In this document: positions 7,400 to 12,733 of the stretch, in pieces
Layout of the letters: every line of letters starts with the position of its first letter
Position numbering within the stretch: position 1 is the stretch's first letter
Translations under genes and position numbers: made by a program
Assembly (NCBI GenBank): GCA_030728235.1
Contig: JANRAA010000207.1
Location: 5,566 to 20,547 of the forward strand
Source: Flavobacteriales bacterium
Lineage (GTDB): Bacteria; Bacteroidota; Bacteroidia; Flavobacteriales_D; Sanyastnellaceae
Reading direction: 5' to 3'
DNA length: 14,982 bases
The notes under the pieces: generated by a model
What the model was told of the DNA's origin: nothing
The model's input: only the letters and a program-made list of their open reading frames with translations
The model's database searches: none

Positions 7400-7999
7400 A
7401 TGGCATACAAACGCACAGATTCATACGACGAAAATCAAATAGCCAGTGATGCAGCTCGCTACCGCGAACTGCTGAACTCTTGGGGTGAAGACCCTGAGCG
7501 TGAAGGACTGGTAAAAACACCCGAACGTGCAGCGAAAGCCATGGCTTTTCTTACGAGCGGATATGAAATTGACCCAACAGAGATACTAAAAAGCGCGCTA
7601 TTTAATGAAGACTACAACCAGATGGTCATCGTAAAAGACATCGAGCTGTTTAGTCTTTGCGAGCACCATCTGCTCCCATTCTTTGGCAAAGCGCACATCG
7701 CCTATATCCCAAAAGGAAAAATCGTTGGTTTGTCGAAGCTGCCTCGCATTGTTGATGCCTTCTCTCGCCGATTACAAGTCCAAGAACGCCTTACGATGCA
7801 AATTCGAGATTGTCTGCAAGAAACACTGGGCGCAGCAGGTGTAGCAGTAGTTATAGAAGCACGTCACCTGTGCATGCAAATGCGTGGTGTTGAGAAGCAA
7901 AACTCTGTAACCACAACCTCTGCGTTTACAGGTGTTTTTATGGATGACTCAAAGACACGAAAAGAGTTCATTTCGCTATTGCACGGACAAAACGGGTAA
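7400..7999 (+). CDS. folE: GTP cyclohydrolase I (type IA)
   Basis: Converts GTP to 7,8-dihydroneopterin triphosphate and formate, the entry to folate, biopterin and queuosine synthesis. The 199-residue length is normal for the zinc-dependent IA form. Zinc ligands are C87 and H90 in 'SLCEHHLLPF' and C158 in 'ARHLCMQMRG'. H89 of the same motif and the active-site 'GLSKLPRIVDAFSRRLQVQE' (110-129) are present. 'GLVKTPERAAKAM' (36-48) and the C-terminal 'TTTSAFTGVFMDD' are also typical. ATG 7400 is preferred: the frame can be extended upstream to 7295, but that stretch lies inside the preceding gene and adds a basic segment not found in the family. Tight coupling to the PTPS/QueD gene suggests a pterin role beyond folate alone. 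Confidence 0.97.
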   Translation: MAYKRTDSYDENQIASDAARYRELLNSWGEDPEREGLVKTPERAAKAMAFLTSGYEIDPTEILKSALFNEDYNQMVIVKDIELFSLCEHHLLPFFGKAHIAYIPKGKIVGLSKLPRIVDAFSRRLQVQERLTMQIRDCLQETLGAAGVAVVIEARHLCMQMRGVEKQNSVTTTSAFTGVFMDDSKTRKEFISLLHGQNG

Positions 8000-8068
8000 A
8001 GTTCTACCGTAAAAATCACATGTAAGTTTTGTTGGCTATCGCCGATGTTAGACATATCTACAAAATCA

Positions 8069-8076
8069 TACATTTG
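8069..8076 (+). promoter_or_regulatory. candidate promoter -7 element for the Bax-inhibitor-1 gene
   Basis: TACATTTG is an exact TAnnTTTG match in the 140-nt gap (8000-8139) after folE, giving a predicted leader of about 57 nt before ATG 8140. No perfect -33 TTG lies at the expected distance; GTTAG at 8047-8051 is the nearest candidate. The rest of the gap is A/T-rich with no other clear signal. Confidence 0.45.
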
Positions 8077-8139
8077 TATTGGAGTGTTGTGCACTTCACT
8101 TTCAGATTTAATGTCAATAAGATTAAAAAAATAAAACAT

Positions 8140-8859
8140 ATGGAAGAGAATCAAATATTAGACGGTCAGTCAATTGTTGGATCTGAATCTTCTGATCTTG
8201 CTCGTCAGTTTACAGCTCATGTCTTTTCATGGATGGTTGCCGGACTAGCACTCACAGCAGTTGTATCTTGGTATTTCGCCTCTTCGGGCTTGATTACCTC
8301 TTTATTTTCTGAAACTGGCAGAACACCCCTTGGATGGGTTGTTATGCTTGCCCCTCTCGGCTTCATCTTGGTTATGAATTTCGCCTTTGAACGTTTTTCG
8401 GCCATTGGATTGTCGATTGTGTTCTTGCTGTTTTCAGCAACCATGGGTGCTAGTTTGAGCTATATCTTCTTCGTTTATTCGATGACGGCAATCATTAAAG
8501 TGTTTGCCATCACTTCAGGTACGTTTGCTATCATGGCGGCAGTTGGTTACACCACAAAAACCGACCTTACCAAGTTCGGGTCTATCTTGATGATGGGATT
8601 GGTGGGAATCATCCTCGCATCACTGGTGAACATGTTTCTCGGCAGTGCGCGCATCGATTATATCATCAGCATCATAGGCGTGTTAATCTTTACAGGGTTG
8701 ATCGCTTACGATACGCAGAAAATAAAAGCCATGGGCATGCAAGTTGGATTGGGCAGTCAGCAAAGTCGGAAACTCGCTTTGATGGGTGCTACCAGTCTTT
8801 ACCTCGACTTCATCAACCTATTCTTGTTTTTGCTTCGCATTTTGGGAAGAAGAGATTAA
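8140..8859 (+). CDS. Bax inhibitor-1 / YccA family membrane protein
   Basis: A 239-residue protein with about seven transmembrane segments, starting near residues 28, 66, 89, 110, 129, 149 and 175, plus a final hydrophobic stretch at 221-234. Family signatures are 'ARQFTAHVFSWMVAGLALTA' near the N-terminus, 'FAITSGTFAIMAAVGYTTKT' in the middle, and 'IFTGLIAYDTQKIK' followed by 'SLYLDFINLFLFLLRILG' at the end. The two aspartates of the pH-sensing calcium-leak site in the family are plausibly D191 (AYDTQ) and D223 (YLDFIN). In bacteria these are inner-membrane proteins tied to calcium leak or FtsH-linked quality control; no specific role can be read here. The frame is open upstream to a TTG at 8029, but ATG 8140 matches the family and lies after the promoter element. 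A strong terminator follows at once. Confidence 0.94.
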   Translation: MEENQILDGQSIVGSESSDLARQFTAHVFSWMVAGLALTAVVSWYFASSGLITSLFSETGRTPLGWVVMLAPLGFILVMNFAFERFSAIGLSIVFLLFSATMGASLSYIFFVYSMTAIIKVFAITSGTFAIMAAVGYTTKTDLTKFGSILMMGLVGIILASLVNMFLGSARIDYIISIIGVLIFTGLIAYDTQKIKAMGMQVGLGSQQSRKLALMGATSLYLDFINLFLFLLRILGRRD

Positions 8860-8877
8860 GATTTAATTTATTTATCC

Positions 8878-8910
8878 AAAAAAGCCCCGCACATGCGGGG
8901 CTTTTTTTTT
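8878..8910 (+). terminator. strong intrinsic terminator after the Bax-inhibitor-1 gene
   Basis: GCCCCGC (8884-8890), loop ACAT, GCGGGGC (8895-8901), then nine T residues (8902-8910). A preceding A run extends the stem with A-T pairs. It lies 18 nt after the TAA stop. Confidence 0.93.
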
Positions 8911-8990
8911 GTGGGGTAATGTGGGCGAAGGCGGTTTCGGTTTATTCGTTATATATTGTTGAATTTCAACGCATTAACACTTTTGGATTT

Positions 8991-9110
8991 AAACGTTTAT
9001 AAACGTTTATTATAGCTCAAAATTTCTGGGGAATCGTAGCTTCGCTGTGGGGAGGAGGTTGGAGGCCCCCGAAACCAAATCTCCCATTCCGCTGTATATC
9101 AGCATGTTAA
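8991..9110 (+). repeat. 120-bp intergenic repeat core, copy A
   Basis: By direct comparison it differs from copy B (9271-9390) at 11 of 120 positions, with no gaps. It starts with AAACGTTTAT twice (8991-9010), each box holding the palindrome AAACGTTT. Next come TATAGCTCAAAATTTCTGGG, a small AGC-TTC-GCT hairpin motif, a G-rich run (GGGGAGGAGGTTGGAGG, 9049-9065) running into CCCCC, and GCTGTATATCAGC (an inverted GCTG/CAGC pair). Stop codons in all frames and the lack of third-position substitution bias argue against coding. Confidence 0.9.
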
Positions 9111-9270
9111 AAAAATCACTTTTTTCTATCTACCCCCTTTCTCATCCAATTACCTCATTCGATATCAGCGCAAATAAGACAACGGGGTAACATCGACTGT
9201 AGATTTCGTTTTATACGCGATTTTAGGAGATATCTTGTTGTTTTTCAAGGTTTTGACCGACAAAAAGAAT

Positions 9271-9390
9271 AAACGTTTATAAACGTTTATTATAGCTCAA
9301 AATTTCTGGGAAACACTAGCTTCGCTGTGGGGAGGAGGTTGGAGGCCCCCGAAACAAAATCCTCCATTCCTTTGTATATCAGCTAGTTAA
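9271..9390 (+). repeat. 120-bp intergenic repeat core, copy B
   Basis: Same orientation as copy A, exactly 280 bp downstream. The first 40 bases and the block TAGCTTCGCTGTGGGGAGGA onward through CCCCCGAAAC are identical; the differences cluster at 9311-9316 and in the last 40 bases. In this copy GGAGG (9341-9345) can pair with CCTCC (9361-9365); copy A keeps a shifted 4-bp version (GGAG/CTCC). The GCTG/CAGC inverted pair of copy A is lost here. Confidence 0.9.
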
Positions 9391-9516
9391 ACAATGCCAG
9401 TTTTCTACGAGGCTAAAAAAACAGACAAAACACCAAACTTTCACCCCCATCTCATGCTCCCTCCACTTCCTTTCAAATTCAATATCTGAACGCACAATCA
9501 TTTCATTGTCGAACAT

Positions 9517-9551
9517 AAAAAAAAGCCCCACCTGAATTTCAAGCGGGGCTT
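9517..9551 (-). terminator. intrinsic terminator of the deiminase gene
   Basis: Read on the minus strand, AAGCCCC (from 9551) pairs with GGGGCTT (to 9523) around a 15-nt loop, and a run of eight T residues follows (A run at 9517-9524 on the plus strand). It lies 19 nt beyond the minus-strand stop at 9571. Confidence 0.88.
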
Positions 9552-9570
9552 CTCCTTTTAATCGTATTTC

Positions 9571-11010
9571 TTAGTTCACCATGATGCGTTGCGAAACAGA
9601 TGTGTTTCCTGTCTGCAAGCGAATCAAATAAGCTCCACTAGACAATGTTGAAGCATCGAAAAAATACTTCGACTCTCCCATTGGAAATTGTCCGTTGTAA
9701 ATGTCCATCACCACGCGCCCTGTTACATCTTCCAAAGTCATGCTTCCTTTGGCGCTGCTCAACATAACAACTGGTATGCAGGTGATAGCACCCGCAGGAT
9801 TTGGAAATGCAGGTTTGAATGAGGCAATGTCAACTTCGTTCACGTTGATTGTCGTTAAAACATCAAACGACCAATAGGCATTCGGCGCAGGCATCGGACG
9901 AGATAATTCTTTACCATCTGCAGCAATTCCGTGCACATAATAATAGATACGGGTACCGATTGGTTGTGCTGGAATATTCGCTTCCCAAGTGTTTGTGCCA
10001 ACATTCGACATGGACACTTCGTTGTAAGCACCTGTCAAACTAGTTTTCCAATACATAAATGCCGATTCAACACCTTGGTTGTGATTCATGTATGCCGAAA
10101 CAGTGTAGGGATTGAAGTCATCGTAGGTATCAGTCAGGGGCTGATGCGAGATCAAAAGCGGATCGTTAACCCCTACGGAGTGGGTGATGCAGTGCAAAGC
10201 GCCGCTGGCCGAAATGATGTTATCGGGTTGGTTGTCGCAATCAATCGGAACAATGGTATATCCTGGTAAGAGCTCGTTATAGATGCGCATGGCCGTGGTG
10301 TCGTATTCTTCTCGGTAGGTTGGGACAAGAACCGTCTTGTTTATGAATACCGAGTTTGTGTAGGTTCTATATGATGCGGTGTTTGGCCATGGTGTGCTCG
10401 GCCAGTTGCCACTTGTGCTTGGCGGCATCGGAATGCGGTGTACTTTAAAATTTGTACCCCATTTCGATTGAAAATTACTCAACACATATTCAATATTCGC
10501 ATTGATCTGCGGACCGTCTGAAATACCATCCGGATACTCCCCTACCAACAAGGTCTCTTCATCCAACAACTTCATGTGCATGTCGATGTGGTGAATGCCA
10601 TCATAAGGCAAGATGTCCATCTTGATGTACTCATCAATACCCATATACATGCTGAAAATCTCGTCGATCTCAGTTTCACTCTGATCTGGATGCATGGGAC
10701 CCCAACCTGTAGCTGTGCCGTTGTTCTCATCAAGAATCAACTCAGAAGCGAAAGCCTTACCAAATCCATCGGTCATGTAATTGCCACCAGTATTCATCAA
10801 ATCATAAGGCGTGTCGGTTGTACAATACATATCAATCCCTAAGTAATCGGCTACGTATTGCGGTGAGGCGTCATCTTCCGGACGAGGACGGTTGTAGATC
10901 CAATCAACCAAGAAAAGCTCGCCTACCTCATCGGCATATACCGAATTGGCAAAGTAATCGCGCATCCAGACACTATCGTATGTAGCATCCAAAATGGTAA
11001 CGTTGTTCAA
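9571..11010 (-). CDS. agmatine deiminase / peptidyl-arginine deiminase family, C-terminal part with T9SS tail (frameshifted gene)
   Basis: The 479 residues after the frameshift hold most of a PAD_porph-family hydrolase, which removes the imine nitrogen from guanidino groups (agmatine or peptidyl-arginine). Motifs: 'DSVWMRDY' (12-19; D12, R17, D18 in the substrate site), 'HIDMH' (H141, D143 as in the H-x-D catalytic pair) and 'GALHCITHSVG' (C274, catalytic cysteine). A beta-rich domain follows (about 305-390, 'FMYWKTSLTGAYNEVSM', 'GTRIYYYVHGIAADGK'). The end is a T9SS sorting domain starting at 'FPNPAG' and ending 'QRIMVN'. This order (catalytic, Ig-like, sorting domain) matches the secreted P. 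gingivalis enzyme PPAD. The apparent TTG start at 11010 is unlikely to be real: it lacks the signal peptide and the first ~110 residues, which are encoded in the adjacent frame. Catalytic residues are intact, so the break is recent, a sequence error, or recoded. Confidence 0.85.
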   Translation of the reverse strand: MNNVTILDATYDSVWMRDYFANSVYADEVGELFLVDWIYNRPRPEDDASPQYVADYLGIDMYCTTDTPYDLMNTGGNYMTDGFGKAFASELILDENNGTATGWGPMHPDQSETEIDEIFSMYMGIDEYIKMDILPYDGIHHIDMHMKLLDEETLLVGEYPDGISDGPQINANIEYVLSNFQSKWGTNFKVHRIPMPPSTSGNWPSTPWPNTASYRTYTNSVFINKTVLVPTYREEYDTTAMRIYNELLPGYTIVPIDCDNQPDNIISASGALHCITHSVGVNDPLLISHQPLTDTYDDFNPYTVSAYMNHNQGVESAFMYWKTSLTGAYNEVSMSNVGTNTWEANIPAQPIGTRIYYYVHGIAADGKELSRPMPAPNAYWSFDVLTTINVNEVDIASFKPAFPNPAGAITCIPVVMLSSAKGSMTLEDVTGRVVMDIYNGQFPMGESKYFFDASTLSSGAYLIRLQTGNTSVSQRIMVN

Positions 11011-11024
11011 GTCTGAAAAAGGTC
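11007..11024 (-). other. frameshift junction at a short T run
   Basis: On the minus strand the upstream frame reads GAC CTT TTT CAG ACT TGA; the downstream frame reads CCT TTT TCA GAC TTG AAC. The shift is -1 relative to the upstream frame, equivalent to one missing T. CCTTTTT is only a partial match to an X XXY YYZ slippery site. The stop (11009-11007) and the apparent TTG start (11010-11008) overlap here. Confidence 0.8.
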
Positions 11025-11348
11025 CGCCTCCGTTGCTGAAGGGTTCTCAGCTAAAATAACGACTTCACACTCCAAGCGAGCATTGGCAACTATTTGCTTT
11101 AAAATGGTGGGATAAGATGTCCATGCCACTACCAACACCTGAATCTCCTCCCATTCTGCCATGTTTCTTAGGTTCGAAAACGGCGGTGGCGTGGTAATTC
11201 CCCGTGCACTGCTAACTGCAAAAACGTGATTGCGGGCATTATCGATCTCTTCCTGAGTGAGGTTGTGCGGAAGGTTGTCTGGATTGAATTGTGCAAAGGT
11301 GGTTGCCGAGGTGAAAAAGACAAATAAAACGAGTAGCGCTTTTCTCAT
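11007..11348 (-). CDS. secreted deiminase, N-terminal part with signal peptide (frameshifted gene)
   Basis: 113 residues in the frame that should lead into the 9571-11010 part. A clear signal peptide (MRKALLVLFVFFTSATTFA, cut before QFNP) is followed by the typical family opening: 'PPFSNLRNMAEWEEIQVLVV', 'TILKQIVANA' and 'CEVVILAENPSATEADLF', then QT and TGA at 11009-11007. The family continues after 'ILAENPS' into 'NNVTILDATYDSVWMRD', which is exactly what the next frame encodes. One extra base in the T5 run at 11016-11020 region would join both into a 592-residue protein. On its own this fragment has no catalytic residue. It begins with ATG 11348. Weak promoter-like TATCTTGC lies about 20 nt upstream on the minus strand. 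Confidence 0.8.
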   Translation of the reverse strand: MRKALLVLFVFFTSATTFAQFNPDNLPHNLTQEEIDNARNHVFAVSSARGITTPPPFSNLRNMAEWEEIQVLVVAWTSYPTILKQIVANARLECEVVILAENPSATEADLFQT

Positions 11349-11444
11349 GTGGATTACTTTGCTTGCAAGATACGAAGGATGCCAACACGGTCATTATTAA
11401 AAAAAGCCGCTCGATTCAATTCTTAACATGAAGAAACATGCCGA

Positions 11445-12089
11445 TTACCAATTCAGCACCTTCGCGAGCGTATCGCCATCGATAACATGAGTGCCTTCAA
11501 ACCAGGTCACGTTGCATACAACACCGGCTTTCTTAAGCAGGTCAGACACTTGCAAAACGGCATCACTGGTGAGGTATTCATCTTGCCTTCCTACAACGAT
11601 TTCGAGCGCTGTTTCATTTAACCGGGTTACATTTTCTGGTAGTGATAGGTCGTGCGGAAAAACGCCTGCCCACAAAATCACTTGATCGAACTGTACGTTT
11701 GATTGGCAGTAGTACCTGACAGCGGTTGCTGTTCCTTGCGAAAACCCCAACAACACTTTCTTTTTCGCGCCTGCAACAGCAGGGATGTCCATGATTTGAT
11801 CGAGGTATTTGTTGTTATCGGCAATATCCGTTAAGCGGTCTTCTTTGGTCATCCAGCTTGCGCCTACGCGACCAGAACTTCCTTGGGTGTAGAAACGATG
11901 CAGTCCTTCAGGGGCTATGAACAACTTTTTATGGGTTGCCAGGGGATCAAACTTGCGCAGAAAATAAGCTGGCAACATGCCATAGCCATGCAAAACGATC
12001 ACAGCAGTATCCAGTTCAACATCCGCGGCGTTGCCCGCGAAGAAAACCCTAGCCGTTTTTGTAACCTTGAGGTGAGTTTCGGATATCAA
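11445..12089 (-). CDS. alpha/beta hydrolase, phospholipase/carboxylesterase-like
   Basis: A 214-residue serine hydrolase of the phospholipase/carboxylesterase (PF02230-like) type. 'VIVLHGYG' (31-37) holds the oxyanion-hole strand, 'GFSQG' (115-119) the nucleophile S117, 'VGRQDEY' the acid D170 and 'EGTHVID' the base H201, so the triad is complete. No signal peptide is seen, so it should be cytoplasmic; the substrate is unknown, with an acyl or carboxyl ester being the family norm. It starts with TTG at 12089, overlapping the TGA of the upstream lipoprotein gene (TTGA). No ATG occurs before the first beta strand, so the rare start looks real and implies translational coupling. It is the last gene of the MltF-lipoprotein-hydrolase run; 11349-11444 has no clear terminator hairpin, only a T run on the minus strand near 11405-11398. 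Confidence 0.88.
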   Translation of the reverse strand: MISETHLKVTKTARVFFAGNAADVELDTAVIVLHGYGMLPAYFLRKFDPLATHKKLFIAPEGLHRFYTQGSSGRVGASWMTKEDRLTDIADNNKYLDQIMDIPAVAGAKKKVLLGFSQGTATAVRYYCQSNVQFDQVILWAGVFPHDLSLPENVTRLNETALEIVVGRQDEYLTSDAVLQVSDLLKKAGVVCNVTWFEGTHVIDGDTLAKVLNW

Positions 12090-12733
12090 TACTCGATGAG
12101 GATGTTGGTGGTTTGAAAAGCCGGACAGTATACCGAGTCGACGAATGAGGTGTCGGTATCTTTAAAAATATCCCACCGATAGTATATCCAACTATCGCCG
12201 TACAGTTTGCAGGTGGAGGTGATATCAACACTCATTCCTTCCCCTTGAATCAAATCGCTGGTGCAACATTCGCAGCTAAAATTCGGCGACAAATAGCGAA
12301 ACTTTACAAGGTCATTGTTGCTTACCGGAGAGGTATTTACCAATCTGACACTCACCGTGGCTTCCGGCACCAAAGCAACTGAAAGGTTGTATGGGTTGTT
12401 CGGGGAAACGTCTTCAGGATTGATATCAATCTCGCGATCGAAAAAACCAGTCTTTTCAATGCCCACGCGATAGGTCAGCGCATTGCTTCGGGCAAATTCC
12501 AATTTGTAGGTACCGTCGCTGTTGGTAGACGTTTCTGCAATTGTCGTAAAACCACCGCTTAGCACACCTCCGCTAACGACTTGTTCATCAAGGGTGAGGT
12601 ATACATTCAACAGTCCGCTGCCGTTGCGGTAATCGGTAATCGTACCTTCAACCACCACATCTTGATTTTTGGTCTTCTTGCAAGCAAAAAGGGCAATGGA
12701 TGCGAATGTCAGAATTGCTATATAGCGAATCAC
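12086..12733 (-). CDS. predicted lipoprotein with carboxypeptidase-regulatory-like domain
   Basis: A 215-residue protein with a lipoprotein signal: hydrophobic 'YIAILTFASIALFAC', with lipid-modified C18 followed by KKTKNQ. Residues about 27-115 ('VVEGTITDYRNGSGLLNVYL', 'TSTNSDGTYKLEF', 'GFFDREIDI', 'NPYNLSVALVP') fit a carboxypeptidase-regulatory or CNA-B-like beta-sandwich, common in Bacteroidota surface proteins. The C-terminal half is unrecognised and has four or five cysteines, including a C-x-C-C cluster ('FSCECCTSD') with later 'STCKLY' and 'VYCPAF', suggesting disulfides outside the cytoplasm. The start is GTG at 12733, overlapping the TGA of mltF (GTGA). The mature protein is probably in the outer membrane, on the periplasmic or surface side. 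The function is unknown; placement behind a lytic transglycosylase suggests an envelope role. Confidence 0.82.
   Translation of the reverse strand: MIRYIAILTFASIALFACKKTKNQDVVVEGTITDYRNGSGLLNVYLTLDEQVVSGGVLSGGFTTIAETSTNSDGTYKLEFARSNALTYRVGIEKTGFFDREIDINPEDVSPNNPYNLSVALVPEATVSVRLVNTSPVSNNDLVKFRYLSPNFSCECCTSDLIQGEGMSVDITSTCKLYGDSWIYYRWDIFKDTDTSFVDSVYCPAFQTTNILIEY

Larger units (their letters stand above)
8911..9516. other. non-coding interval made of a degenerate tandem duplication
   Basis: About 600 bp without a supportable gene in any frame, bounded by a plus-strand terminator on the left and a minus-strand terminator on the right, so read-through from both flanks should be blocked. GGGGTAA occurs at 8913-8919 and 9184-9190. 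After each come similar fragments in the same order (TTTCG, TTTAT, ATAT, TTGTTG, TTTCAA), then a 120-bp core (8991-9110 and 9271-9390). After each core come TTTTCTA, ACCCCC, CTCAT, ATATC and GCA in the same order, with insertions in the second copy. The interval is therefore two units of about 270-280 bp, best conserved in the core and decaying outward. Function unknown: a structured RNA, a protein-binding site or a decayed mobile element are all possible. Confidence 0.6.

Noticed and set aside
8029..8139. 37-residue N-terminal extension of the Bax-inhibitor-1 protein from TTG 8029
   Set aside because: It spans the putative promoter and is A/T-rich leader sequence; family members begin close to ATG 8140.
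9090..9112. Resemblance of GCTGTATATCAGCATGTTAA to a XerCD/dif-type site
   Set aside because: The central TGTATA and right-arm ATGTTAA look similar to E. coli dif, but the left arm does not match, the second copy loses the inverted symmetry, and a chromosome normally has one dif. Kept only as a curiosity.
8991..9390. CRISPR array or insertion sequence
   Set aside because: There are only two 120-bp copies, far too long for CRISPR repeats, and no transposase, cas gene or terminal inverted repeats are visible.
11349..11444. Terminator for the alpha/beta hydrolase gene before the minus-strand T run near 11405-11398
   Set aside because: The T run is present, but I could find no stable stem directly upstream of it.
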